The position numbers and the translations under genes are program-made. 64,000 nt of DNA from JAKAGZ01 sp035266865. GTDB lineage: Bacteria; Bacteroidota; Ignavibacteria; Ignavibacteriales; Ignavibacteriaceae. This document shows, piece after piece, positions 1 to 7,276 of this stretch; the stretch's first letter is position 1; each line of letters opens with the position of its first letter. The stretch spans positions 10,344 to 74,343 of the forward strand of contig DATFMR010000024.1 of NCBI GenBank assembly GCA_035266865.1, written 5' to 3'. Under the pieces are notes generated by a model, which saw only the letters and a list, made by a program, of their open reading frames with translations, was not told where the DNA came from and made no database searches.

Positions 1-237
1 AGAACCAATATAAACTGCACCAATATCCTGTGGATTTATTTCAGCTCGTCTTAACGCATTTTTTGCTGCTTCTACTGAAATGGTGATTGTATCTTCGTCT
101 AAACCAGGAACTGTTTTTTCGAAAAGCTGAAGTCCGCGTTTAATTACTTCAGGATCAGAACCCCATTGTTTTGCAATGTTCTCTACTTTTATACGATATC
201 GAGGTAGGTAAGAACCAAAGCCAACTATTCCAACCAT
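1..237 (-). CDS. Hydroxymethylglutaryl-CoA synthase, archaeal type (N-terminal part)
   Basis: The gene runs off the left edge, so only the first 79 residues are visible. My translation begins MVGIVGFGSYLPRYRIK and continues through VPGLDEDT, ISVEAAKNALRR and IGAVYIGS. These match the start of archaeal-type HMG-CoA synthases, thiolase-fold enzymes that condense acetyl-CoA with acetoacetyl-CoA for the mevalonate route. The ATG at 237 is preceded by a GGGGGA ribosome-binding site. The catalytic Cys and His lie outside the window, so activity cannot be judged. The alternative is a related KASIII-like enzyme, but the YRIKVENIAKQWG stretch is typical of the archaeal HMGCS group. The gene lies downstream of miaA on the same strand. 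Confidence 0.8.
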   Translation of the reverse strand, partial: MVGIVGFGSYLPRYRIKVENIAKQWGSDPEVIKRGLQLFEKTVPGLDEDTITISVEAAKNALRRAEINPQDIGAVYIGS

Positions 238-344
238 TGTGATCCCCCAAGGTTTAAATGAATAAATGAGCTATCTAAGTTCTGTATTTTAAATGAACAG
301 TTACAATATATTTAATTTTAACAACTGAGTAAATAGAAATATTT

Positions 345-1268
345 TCAACGGCCTAAATTTGTTATTATTTTTTCAGAAATATTTTCTAATTCGGAAGAAT
401 TTTCAATATCAGACCATTTTATTCTGACATCTTTTCTAAACCATGTCAATTGTCTTTTAGCGTACCGCCTTGTGTTCCTTTTTATTAATTCTATTGCACG
501 ATCCTGTGTAATTTCATTATCTAGAAATGAAATTATTTCTCTATATCCTACTGTATTTAATGAGTTCAATTTTTTGTCAAAACCTTTTTTAAAAATATTT
601 TTAACTTCTTTTATTAATCCACTTTTCAACATTTCATCAACACGATATTCAATATTTCTGTATAGACTATCTCTTTTCCAATTTAAACCGTATTGGACAA
701 AATTAAAATTAATCTTTCTTTCATATATTTTCTGATGAACACCAATCGGCATTCCTGTAATATGGAATACTTCCAATGCCCTAATTATTCTTTTCCAGTT
801 GGAAGGCATCATTTTTTTTGCGCTCTCAGGATCTACATTCTGTAATTCTCTATATAAATATTCGTTTCCGTGTTTCTCTTTTAATTCAATTAATTTACTT
901 CTGTAATCATCGTCTGTATCAACTGTGTCGAATATCCCATCGATTAACGCTTTCAAATATAATCCTGATCCTCCAACTACTATTGGCTGCATCCCTTTAT
1001 CAAATAAATTTTGAATTATATTTAATGCATCCCATTCAAATTTACTAACGTTAAATTCTTCATCAGGTTTTAATGAACTTATAAAATGGTGTTTAACTCT
1101 TTTTAATTCTTCTCTGGAGGGTTTTGCAGTTCCAATATTTAGATATTTATAAATTTGCCTGCTGTCTGCTGATATAATCTCACCATTTAATTTATCTGCA
1201 AGCAGTATTCCTAGTTTAGTTTTCCCGGAGCAAGTTGGTCCAACAACACAAATTACTTTTCCTTCCAC
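345..1268 (-). CDS. miaA: tRNA dimethylallyltransferase
   Basis: MiaA transfers a dimethylallyl group from DMAPP to N6 of A37 in tRNAs that read codons starting with U. The 307-residue length is normal. The P-loop GPTCSGKT sits at residues 10-17, and the DSRQIYKYLNIGTAKP segment from residue 35 is the family's substrate and tRNA-contact motif. The C-terminal part holds the Arg/Lys-rich RRYAKRQLTWFR block typical of MiaA. The start overlaps the end of pcm by 16 bases, so the two are probably translated from one transcript. The substrate DMAPP links it loosely to the neighbouring isoprenoid-type gene at the window edge. The identification is firm. Confidence 0.97.
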   Translation of the reverse strand: MEGKVICVVGPTCSGKTKLGILLADKLNGEIISADSRQIYKYLNIGTAKPSREELKRVKHHFISSLKPDEEFNVSKFEWDALNIIQNLFDKGMQPIVVGGSGLYLKALIDGIFDTVDTDDDYRSKLIELKEKHGNEYLYRELQNVDPESAKKMMPSNWKRIIRALEVFHITGMPIGVHQKIYERKINFNFVQYGLNWKRDSLYRNIEYRVDEMLKSGLIKEVKNIFKKGFDKKLNSLNTVGYREIISFLDNEITQDRAIELIKRNTRRYAKRQLTWFRKDVRIKWSDIENSSELENISEKIITNLGR

Positions 1269-1894
1269 CCTTCCCTGCCGATTAGTGGAACAAATTTAAA
1301 TTCAGGAACATCTTCTTCATTGAAATTTTCTTCATCAATTTTGGTAATAATTTTTAGCTTTTGAGATATTTTATCCCCAACAGGAATGACTAACTTACCT
1401 CCTATTGCCAGTTGTTTCTTTAAAGACGGGGGAACCGAAGGCGAGCCTGCAGTTACAATAATTCCGTCATAGGGAGCATATTCATTCCACCCTATTGTTC
1501 CATCAGCGCATTTAGTTCTGACTCTGATACCTAACTTGTCAAATAATTTTTGTGTTTCTAACAAAATGTCATATTGTCTTTCAATGCTAAAAACTTCCAT
1601 TCCCATTCTTTCAAGAATAGCAGCCTGGTACCCTGATCCTGTTCCAAGTTCAAGTACTTTGTTTCCCGGTTTTAATTTTAATTCCTGCGTCATAAATGCA
1701 ACCGTGTAAGGCTGAGAAATAGTTTGTCCATAGCCTATAGGAAGCGCAACATCATCATAAGCAAAATGTTTCATTGCATCCGGAACAAATTTATGTCTTT
1801 CTACCTCACCAACAGCCTTTAGAACAGCAATATCGTTGATTCCTTTTATTGAGATCTTATCAACAAGTTCCTGTCTTTGGTTCTTATAAATCAT
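1253..1894 (-). CDS. pcm: Protein-L-isoaspartate O-methyltransferase
   Basis: Pcm methylates isoaspartyl residues in damaged proteins with S-adenosylmethionine and so starts their repair. The 213-residue length is standard. SAM-binding motif I (VLELGTGSGYQAA) lies near residues 80-92, and the family hallmark GYGQTISQPYTVAFM precedes it near residues 54-68. It is the first gene of a minus-strand pair with miaA. Its start faces the UPF0316 gene across an 88-base divergent gap that must hold both promoters. A TATCTTTG element (complement of 1918-1925) fits the Bacteroidetes -7 consensus but has no clear -33 partner. Confidence 0.96.
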   Translation of the reverse strand: MIYKNQRQELVDKISIKGINDIAVLKAVGEVERHKFVPDAMKHFAYDDVALPIGYGQTISQPYTVAFMTQELKLKPGNKVLELGTGSGYQAAILERMGMEVFSIERQYDILLETQKLFDKLGIRVRTKCADGTIGWNEYAPYDGIIVTAGSPSVPPSLKKQLAIGGKLVIPVGDKISQKLKIITKIDEENFNEEDVPEFKFVPLIGREGWKEK

Positions 1895-1947
1895 ATTGAG
1901 TTAATTATTTTATTGTACAAAGATAAAACAATAATATTAAAATTAGT

Positions 1948-1955
1948 TATTTTTG
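1948..1955 (+). promoter_or_regulatory. Bacteroidetes-type -7 element candidate
   Basis: TATTTTTG matches the TAnnTTTG -7 consensus of Bacteroidetes housekeeping promoters. It lies 27 bases before the UPF0316 start codon. No good -33 TTG is seen at the expected 19-21 base distance, so this is a weak call. Confidence 0.25.
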
Positions 1956-1982
1956 TAGGATAGAATTAATCTTGGAAATCAA

Positions 1983-2501
1983 ATGCTTGAATCAATTTTA
2001 GGTGCTGTCTTAATAGCCGGTATGAGAATTTGTGATGTAACAATAGGAACTATCAGAACTATTTTAGTTGTACAGGGTAAAAAATATTATGCCGGACTGG
2101 CAGGATTTTTTGAAGTATTGATTTGGGTTTTTGCAATTCGATATATTATGCAGCATATTGATTATATTCCAAATCTTTTTGGTTATGCAGGAGGGTTTGC
2201 CCTGGGTAATATACTCGGCGTAACACTTGAGCAAAAAATAGGCCTGGGATTTGCTCAATTGACTGTAATATCAAAACATTTTACGGATAAAATCGCTGAT
2301 ACTTTAAGAAAATCAAAATATGGAGTAACAATTCTACCTGCAGAAGGAAGTGCTGGTGGAGTTTCGATTATTGTGCTAATTGTACCTAGGAAAAGACAAA
2401 GGAAAATAATAAGTTTGATTGAATCGATTGATGGAAATGCTTTTATAACAATTCAGCATTCACTACCATATAGAGGGTTCAGGCATGGAGCAAGAAAATA
2501 G
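1983..2501 (+). CDS. UPF0316/DUF2179 membrane protein
   Basis: This 172-residue protein belongs to the UPF0316 family, with an N-terminal membrane half and a C-terminal DUF2179 domain. Three hydrophobic segments lie at about residues 5-25, 38-58 and 65-80. The stretch MRICDVTIGTIRTI near residues 14-27 is the most family-typical feature. The C-terminal 80 residues, with the GGVSIIVLIVPRKR segment, resemble the small regulatory-type DUF2179 fold. The biochemical role is not established for the family. It stands alone, diverging from pcm. Confidence 0.85.
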   Translation: MLESILGAVLIAGMRICDVTIGTIRTILVVQGKKYYAGLAGFFEVLIWVFAIRYIMQHIDYIPNLFGYAGGFALGNILGVTLEQKIGLGFAQLTVISKHFTDKIADTLRKSKYGVTILPAEGSAGGVSIIVLIVPRKRQRKIISLIESIDGNAFITIQHSLPYRGFRHGARK

Positions 2502-2512
2502 ATGTGGGTATT

Positions 2513-2547
2513 AAAGGGCCCTATAGAATCGTTTGGTTTTGCCCTTT
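2513..2547. terminator. Weak stem-loop after the UPF0316 gene
   Basis: AAAGGGC (2513-2519) can pair with GCCCTTT (2541-2547) across a loop of about 21 bases. There is no good U-tract on either side. It could be a weak bidirectional terminator between the convergent UPF0316 gene and the small membrane ORF. Confidence 0.3.
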
Positions 2548-2570
2548 CGACAAATTCACACTATTATTGT

Positions 2571-2729
2571 TTATGATACCTTTCTAAAATTTGTCATGCC
2601 TTGAACCTGACTGCCGCTATGATATCCTTGATTATCTTCATAGCCTACAGGAGCAGAATGAACTAAAAAGTACATTACTGCAAATGAAACAATCGAAATG
2701 GCTCCGAAAATGATTATTGCTGACAACAT
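2571..2729 (-). CDS. Small single-pass membrane protein, unknown function
   Basis: I do not recognise this gene. A 52-residue product from the ATG at 2729 has one strong transmembrane helix (IIIFGAISIVSFAVMYFLV, about residues 4-22) followed by a polar Gly/Ser/Gln-rich tail. An AGAAGGATC ribosome-binding site lies about 7 bases before this ATG and decides the start. A longer in-frame extension to 2873 exists, but it is Leu/Lys/Asn-rich, has no ribosome-binding site and is probably not translated. No neighbour is close enough to suggest an operon. Confidence 0.45.
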   Translation of the reverse strand: MLSAIIIFGAISIVSFAVMYFLVHSAPVGYEDNQGYHSGSQVQGMTNFRKVS

Positions 2730-3220
2730 GTTAATGATCCTTCTATTTTTAATTTCTGTACATATTAACACAAGTAATATGCCAGAGTCCCACAATTTTC
2801 GGAGAATCATATTACGCTGATTTTGTTGAAATTTTGGACACTTTAGTAGAAGCAAACTGTCAGGAAATAGCAATTTTTTTAACTATAAGAAAATTTACCG
2901 GTAAAAATAGAATTTACCATGTAATATCTTCTTATTATTTAATTAAATTGACGAGGTTAAATAGTTAAAAATTGAATTAAAAAGAGAGCTTTTTAGTTTA
3001 CCATTTGATTTTTCTTTCCTACTATTGCCTATTCAATGTTTGAAAGCTAAAAGAAAATGCAGTTTCCTGGAATAAATCCTGCAGAAATCAATATTATGGC
3101 GAATTATTTGCGTATTTCACCTTAATAAATATTTGCTAGGAAATACTCTTCAACCATATGAAAAGCAATATGATAACCAAAGTTAAAAAAGGTGTGTAAG
3201 AGATTTAAACGTGATAAGCG
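2730..3220. other. AT-rich stretch with no supported gene
   Basis: About 490 bases between the small membrane ORF and the tRNA-Cys remnant. I see only short frames, long A/T tracts, and no RNA structure I can support. Confidence 0.5.
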
Positions 3221-3221
3221 A

Positions 3222-3247
3222 GAAGCCCTGCTAATGTTCAGGGCTTT
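3222..3247. terminator. Stem-loop beside the tRNA-Cys remnant
   Basis: AGCCCTG and CAGGGCT pair around an 8-base loop, followed by TTTTTGG on the plus strand. On the minus strand it would follow the tRNA remnant just as the terminator at 3562-3595 follows the intact tRNA-Cys. It is therefore probably a copy-equivalent terminator. Confidence 0.45.
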
Positions 3248-3251
3248 TTGG

Positions 3252-3296
3252 AGGCGCCGGTCGGATTCGCCCGCTAGTTGGCGGGTTGCAGACCTT
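3252..3296 (-). pseudogene. tRNA-Cys remnant interrupted by a palindrome
   Basis: Read on the minus strand, 3296-3286 is AAGGTCTGCAA, identical to the anticodon-arm 5' half of the intact tRNA-Cys at 3601-3674. Bases 3269-3252 match its T-loop end, T-stem 3' strand and acceptor 3' strand. The middle (anticodon 3' stem, variable loop, T-stem 5' strand) is replaced by the palindrome at 3270-3285. The 5' half of the tRNA (acceptor 5' strand and D-arm) is absent. It cannot fold as a tRNA and is a broken duplicate. It ends the GIY-YIG unit described in the neighbouring entry. Confidence 0.8.
3270..3285. repeat. 16-base palindrome inserted in the tRNA remnant
   Basis: CCCGCTAGTTGGCGGG has 5-base complementary arms (CCCGC/GCGGG) around TAGTTG. 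It sits exactly where the T-stem and variable region of the tRNA-Cys copy should be. It looks like a small palindromic element of the sort scattered in Bacteroidota genomes. Only one copy of this exact sequence is in the window. Confidence 0.55.
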
Positions 3297-3314
3297 GACT
3301 ACTCATAACAAAAA

Positions 3315-3557
3315 TTATAGACCTTTCTTTTTTAAGAAACTTCTACCAAATCCGGTTTTGAAAAATTTTCCCCGGTTCATAGCCTCTGTTTTTGTCTCAT
3401 ATTCTTCAAAATAAATTAGTTCTAAAGGCCTTCTGCTGCTGGTTGATTGGACCAACCCTGAATTATGTTCAAACAGTCTTCGCTTAATATTACCTGTAAA
3501 TCCAATGTACCTTTTATTGTCTTTATTACTTTTTAATATGTAGACTGTGTAAATCAC
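3315..3557 (-). CDS. GIY-YIG domain protein, catalytic Glu lost
   Basis: This 80-residue protein is a stand-alone GIY-YIG domain of the YhbQ/UvrC-like superfamily. It has the YTVYI strand at residues 3-7, RYIGFTGNIKRR near 16-27, and the C-terminal AMNRGKFFKTGFGRSFLKKK. It starts at GTG (3557). Small relatives normally read R-E-K in the C-terminal helix, and that Glu binds the metal. Here the codon is GGA (Gly), one base from GAA, so nuclease activity is probably lost. The gene lies downstream of intact tRNA-Cys in the same orientation and is followed by a broken tRNA-Cys copy. This suggests a tRNA-associated mobile unit. The family call is firm; mobility is inference. Confidence 0.85.
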   Translation of the reverse strand: MIYTVYILKSNKDNKRYIGFTGNIKRRLFEHNSGLVQSTSSRRPLELIYFEEYETKTEAMNRGKFFKTGFGRSFLKKKGL

Positions 3558-3561
3558 ATTT

Positions 3562-3595
3562 AAAAATAAAAAAATCCCGATTAAAATCGGGATTT
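3562..3595 (-). terminator. Intrinsic terminator of tRNA-Cys
   Basis: A perfect 10-base stem AAATCCCGAT/ATCGGGATTT with a 4-base loop is followed on the minus strand by a long U-rich tract. It directly follows the tRNA-Cys 3' end, so the GIY-YIG gene beyond it is probably outside the tRNA transcript. Confidence 0.8.
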
Positions 3596-3600
3596 TCTCG

Positions 3601-3674
3601 AGGCGCCGGTCGGATTCGAACCGACGAATAAAGGTTTTGCAGACCTTCGCCTTAAACCACTTGGCTACAGCGCC
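3601..3674 (-). tRNA. tRNA-Cys (anticodon GCA)
   Basis: The minus strand folds into a complete cloverleaf: acceptor GGCGCTG/CGGCGCC, D-stem GCC/GGC, anticodon stem AAGGT/ACCTT with loop CTGCAAA, and T-arm GTCGG-TTCGAAT-CCGAC. The anticodon is GCA and position 73 is U, as expected for tRNA-Cys. CCA is not encoded. It follows tRNA-Gly by 75 bases on the same strand. Confidence 0.97.
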
Positions 3675-3725
3675 TTATCCGAATAACAAATATAGCAAAA
3701 AGATATGTATTATTTTAAAAAATTA

Positions 3726-3745
3726 AAATCCACAAAAGTGGATTT
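3726..3745 (-). terminator. Stem-loop terminator after tRNA-Gly
   Basis: AAATCCAC and GTGGATTT pair around an AAAA loop, followed on the minus strand by a U-rich run. It lies just past the tRNA-Gly 3' end, which implies that tRNA-Gly and tRNA-Cys are separate transcripts or are processed here. Confidence 0.65.
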
Positions 3746-3749
3746 TTTG

Positions 3750-3822
3750 AGCGGGAAACGGGACTCGAACCCGCGACATTCACCTTGGCAAGGTGACGCT
3801 CTACCAACTGAGCTATTCCCGC
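3750..3822 (-). tRNA. tRNA-Gly (anticodon GCC)
   Basis: The complement starts GCGGGAATAGCTCAG and ends TTCCCGC, with a CACCTTGCCAAGGTG anticodon arm (anticodon GCC) and a GCGGGTTCGAGTCCCG-type T-arm. Position 73 is U, usual for tRNA-Gly. CCA is not encoded. Confidence 0.97.
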
Positions 3823-3984
3823 ATTGTAAAAGAAAGAACTTTAATTCGATTTTCTCAAATCAGCGTGTCAAATATAATATCATATAGACAATCTTGCAAT
3901 TTTTTTGACTAAATTTTTGTTATTTCAGAAGTTAGACTAAATTTTTATTAAATTTAAAAATTAAATTAAAATTCTTCCCTTAAA

Positions 3985-4611
3985 ATGAATTATATATTAA
4001 GCATAATAATAGGTTACCTGCTAGGCTCTATACCAACTGCATACCTTGTCTTGAAAAAGACTCATAGTATCAACATTACAGAATCAGGTACAGGTAATGT
4101 TGGGGCAATGAATTCTTTTGAGGTAACAAATTCGAAAATCATAGGTATTTTAGTTTTTGTTATAGATGCACTAAAAGGTCTATTAAGTGCATATTTGGTT
4201 ATTTTAATTTTGCCTGTTGATTTTACTTTCCCTGCATTATCTCTGTTGTTTGCTGTTTTCAGCCACTGTTTTAATCCGTGGCTTAAATTTAAAGGGGGAA
4301 GAGGACTTGCAACAGCAGCGGGCGGAGCTGCATTAATTTCTCCTCTTATTTTATTTTCCTGGGGAATTTTATGGGTAATTATTTATTTTTTTAAAAAGGA
4401 TATACTTATTGCAAATGTTGGCGCTATTATTTTAACATTACTGCTTACTCTTGTAACCTTTGAGATATTTTTCAAATATACTTATCCAACACCGGGCAAC
4501 ATGGGATTATTAATTATGTTTTCGGCAAGTCTTTTACTTATTATTTTTATTAAACACATTGATCCTTTAAAAAAAATTATTAACAAACAAAACGACTCTA
4601 TTCAAAGGTAA
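3985..4611 (+). CDS. plsY: Acyl-phosphate:glycerol-3-phosphate acyltransferase
   Basis: PlsY moves an acyl group from acyl-phosphate to glycerol-3-phosphate, the first step of phospholipid synthesis, in the inner membrane. The 208-residue length is typical. Conserved motifs are the N-terminal GYLLGSIPTAY (10-20), SGTGNVGAMN (34-43), and the KGGRGLATAAG phosphate-binding loop near residue 102. Several transmembrane helices surround them. The htrA-like gene follows after 4 bases and purB overlaps that one, so three functionally unrelated genes form one operon. Confidence 0.96.
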   Translation: MNYILSIIIGYLLGSIPTAYLVLKKTHSINITESGTGNVGAMNSFEVTNSKIIGILVFVIDALKGLLSAYLVILILPVDFTFPALSLLFAVFSHCFNPWLKFKGGRGLATAAGGAALISPLILFSWGILWVIIYFFKKDILIANVGAIILTLLLTLVTFEIFFKYTYPTPGNMGLLIMFSASLLLIIFIKHIDPLKKIINKQNDSIQR

Positions 4612-4615
4612 AGCG

Positions 4616-5812
4616 ATGAACAAATTTTCGAAAATTATTTTATTGATTTCAATCTTATTTTTTATTTCGGGCGGCATATATTTCTATATCGAATCGAATC
4701 GGAATGCTCCATACTTTTATGAATCTGATATAAATTCAAACCCCAGCGCACTTTCAGGCTATCAGGCAACAGCAAAAACAGATTCTGATATTTCCAATCA
4801 ACGAAGAACTGTAATAACTGAAACTGTAAAAAAAGTAAGCCCGGCGGTTGTCGGTATCAATGTTATTGAAATTAGACAGTACCAGGATCCTTTTAATCCT
4901 TTCTATAATGATCCATTCTTCCGACAGTTCTTTGGAAGCAGAGGAAATATTTACAACCAGAAAGTTAAAGAATTAGGATCAGGTTATATTATTTCACCCG
5001 ATGGGTATATTGTAACCAATGATCACGTTGCTGGTAATGCAGCCCAAATTACAGTTACCCTTACAAATGGAAAGCAATTTGAGGCAAAATTGATTGGAAC
5101 AGATCATGCATCTGATATTTCACTTTTAAAAATCCAGGGAAAAGATCTTCCATTTGTAACATTAGGAAATTCAGATGATATTATGATTGGTGAATGGGTT
5201 ATAGCACTAGGTAATCCATTTGGATTGTTTGAAATTAACGATAAGCCCACCGTGACGGTTGGTGTTATATCAGCTATGGGAATGAACCTTGAGCCTATTG
5301 ATAATCGGTATTATTTAAATATGCTTCAAACCGATGCAGCAATAAATGGAGGTAACAGCGGTGGGCCTCTTCTAAATAGTGTAGGTGAAGTTATAGGAAT
5401 GAATACTCTGATTTATACAGCAGGAAATAACCAGGGAAGCATTGGTCTCGGATTCGCAATACCAATCAATAAAGTAAAAAGAATAATTACCGAATTAAAA
5501 GAAAACGGAAAGATTAACAGAAATTTTGATGTGGGATTAGGTGTACAGGCAATTGATGAAAATATTGCAAAAGCTTACGGACTTCCTTCAAGTAAAGGAG
5601 TAATAGTAACACAGGTTGTTCCGGGTTCACCCGCAGATAAAAGCGATATAAAAGTACGCGATATCATTGTTGAAGTTGAAAAATATAAAATAAATAATGA
5701 AGAGACTTTGATAAGCGTTTTCCAGGAATTCAGAGCAGGCCAAACTATTAAACTCAAAATTATCAGGGATAATAAAGAGATAGAAAAAACAATGAAGCTG
5801 GAGCGTAAATGA
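4616..5812 (+). CDS. HtrA/Deg-family periplasmic serine protease with one PDZ domain
   Basis: A 398-residue S1C protease. It has an N-terminal signal anchor (residues 5-24), a trypsin-like domain (about 70-295) and one PDZ domain (about 305-395). The catalytic triad is visible as His137 (TNDHVAG), Asp167 (HASDISLL) and Ser248 (GGNSGGP). The linker QDPFNPFYNDPFFRQFF is the long LA-loop type seen in DegP/DegQ. A single PDZ makes it closer to DegS or Bacteroidetes Do-like proteases. It probably degrades misfolded envelope proteins. Its last four bases (ATGA) overlap the purB start. Confidence 0.92.
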   Translation: MNKFSKIILLISILFFISGGIYFYIESNRNAPYFYESDINSNPSALSGYQATAKTDSDISNQRRTVITETVKKVSPAVVGINVIEIRQYQDPFNPFYNDPFFRQFFGSRGNIYNQKVKELGSGYIISPDGYIVTNDHVAGNAAQITVTLTNGKQFEAKLIGTDHASDISLLKIQGKDLPFVTLGNSDDIMIGEWVIALGNPFGLFEINDKPTVTVGVISAMGMNLEPIDNRYYLNMLQTDAAINGGNSGGPLLNSVGEVIGMNTLIYTAGNNQGSIGLGFAIPINKVKRIITELKENGKINRNFDVGLGVQAIDENIAKAYGLPSSKGVIVTQVVPGSPADKSDIKVRDIIVEVEKYKINNEETLISVFQEFRAGQTIKLKIIRDNKEIEKTMKLERK

Positions 5813-7107
5813 TCGAAAGATATACTCTCCCTGAAATGGGAAAAATATGGCAGGATGAATTTAAATTTAATACCTGGTTGAAAATAGAGATTCTGGCCTG
5901 TGAAGCAAGAGCAGAATTAAATGAAATTCCGGCTGAAGATTTAAATGAAATAAAAAAGAAGGCAAAATTTGATGTTCAAAAAGTTTTAGAGATAGAAAAT
6001 ACTACCAAACACGATGTTATTGCCTTCCTTACAAATGTAGCTGAATATGTTGGTCCGGCCTCAAGGCATATTCATTACGGAATGACTTCATCAGATATTC
6101 TTGACACCACTCTCTCATACCAAATGAAATCGGCAGGAGAATTACTGGCAAAGAGACTCTTGAATTTAAAAGAAGCATTAAAGAAAAGAGCTATCGAACA
6201 TAAAAATACAATTTGTGTTGGAAGATCACACGGAATACATGCAGAACCAACAACTATGGGATTAAAATTTGCTCTTTGGTACGAAGAAATTAAAAGAGAT
6301 ATTGAAAGATTAAATAATGCTATAAAAACTATTTGTGTTGGACAAATCTCAGGCGCCGTTGGAACCTTTGAACATCTTTCACCAAAAGTTGAGAAATATG
6401 TTTGTAATAAAATGGGACTTACACCTGCCTCTGTTTCCACACAGGTAATTCAAAGAGACAGACATGCTGAATTTATGACAACTCTTGCAATAATCGGAGC
6501 AACACTAGAGAAAATTGCTGTTGAGATAAGACATCTACAAAGAACCGAAGTGCTGGAAGCAGAAGAATATTTTTCAAAGGGCCAGAAAGGTTCATCTGCG
6601 ATGCCTCATAAAAGGAATCCAATTGTCAGCGAACGTATTGCTGGTTTGTCACGTGTACTAAGGGGAAATGCTATGGCAGCAATTGAAAATGTTGCACTCT
6701 GGCATGAAAGAGATATTTCACATTCTTCGGTTGAGCGAATTACTGTTCCGGATAGTTGCATCGCTTTGGATTATATGCTTGATCTGATGACAAAATTAAT
6801 AAATAATCTAATTGTCTATCCAGCGAATATGATAAGGAATTTAAACATTACACGTGGATTAATTTTTTCACAAACTGTTATGCTAAAATTGGTCAATAAA
6901 GGATTAACGAGAGAAGATGCTTATAAACTTGTTCAAACTCCAGCCATGCAGGTGTGGGAAGATGAAAAAAAATCGTTGTTTCAGGAGTTAGTAAATTCTG
7001 ACGAGATCAGGAAATATCTAAGCGAAAATGAATTGAAAGAAATTTTTGAAAATAAAAATATGCTCAGGAATGTAGATTATATTTTTTCAAGAACAATAAA
7101 TGCTTAA
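5809..7107 (+). CDS. purB: Adenylosuccinate lyase
   Basis: PurB cleaves SAICAR to AICAR and adenylosuccinate to AMP in purine synthesis. The 432-residue length fits the shorter bacterial form. The fumarase-superfamily signature GSSAMPHKRNP lies near residues 263-273, and the substrate-binding motifs TSSDILDTT (about 89-97) and GRSHGIHAEPTTMG (about 138-151) are intact. It starts at an ATG overlapping the protease stop, which indicates translational coupling. It is the last gene of the plsY operon. Confidence 0.97.
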   Translation: MIERYTLPEMGKIWQDEFKFNTWLKIEILACEARAELNEIPAEDLNEIKKKAKFDVQKVLEIENTTKHDVIAFLTNVAEYVGPASRHIHYGMTSSDILDTTLSYQMKSAGELLAKRLLNLKEALKKRAIEHKNTICVGRSHGIHAEPTTMGLKFALWYEEIKRDIERLNNAIKTICVGQISGAVGTFEHLSPKVEKYVCNKMGLTPASVSTQVIQRDRHAEFMTTLAIIGATLEKIAVEIRHLQRTEVLEAEEYFSKGQKGSSAMPHKRNPIVSERIAGLSRVLRGNAMAAIENVALWHERDISHSSVERITVPDSCIALDYMLDLMTKLINNLIVYPANMIRNLNITRGLIFSQTVMLKLVNKGLTREDAYKLVQTPAMQVWEDEKKSLFQELVNSDEIRKYLSENELKEIFENKNMLRNVDYIFSRTINA

Positions 7108-7276
7108 ATCATTCCTACCTCCTAATTAAAGAAAATTATAGAAACCGTTTATCATTTATGTGTTGTATTATTTATTAAACATTAATATTTATGCACCTAA
7201 TCCCTTATTTTATAATATATTATAGAGGGAACAAATTCGCTTTACTTAGGTAAGTATATAAGGGTTTTAATTTATT

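Noticed and set aside
2730..2873. N-terminal extension of the small membrane ORF up to 2873
   Set aside because: No ribosome-binding site and composition unlike a signal or domain, whereas the internal ATG has a good site.
3705..3887. A 60-codon plus-strand frame containing GKRDSNPRHSPWQG
   Set aside because: It is the antisense reading of tRNA-Gly and its terminator; such tRNA-derived frames are a known artefact.
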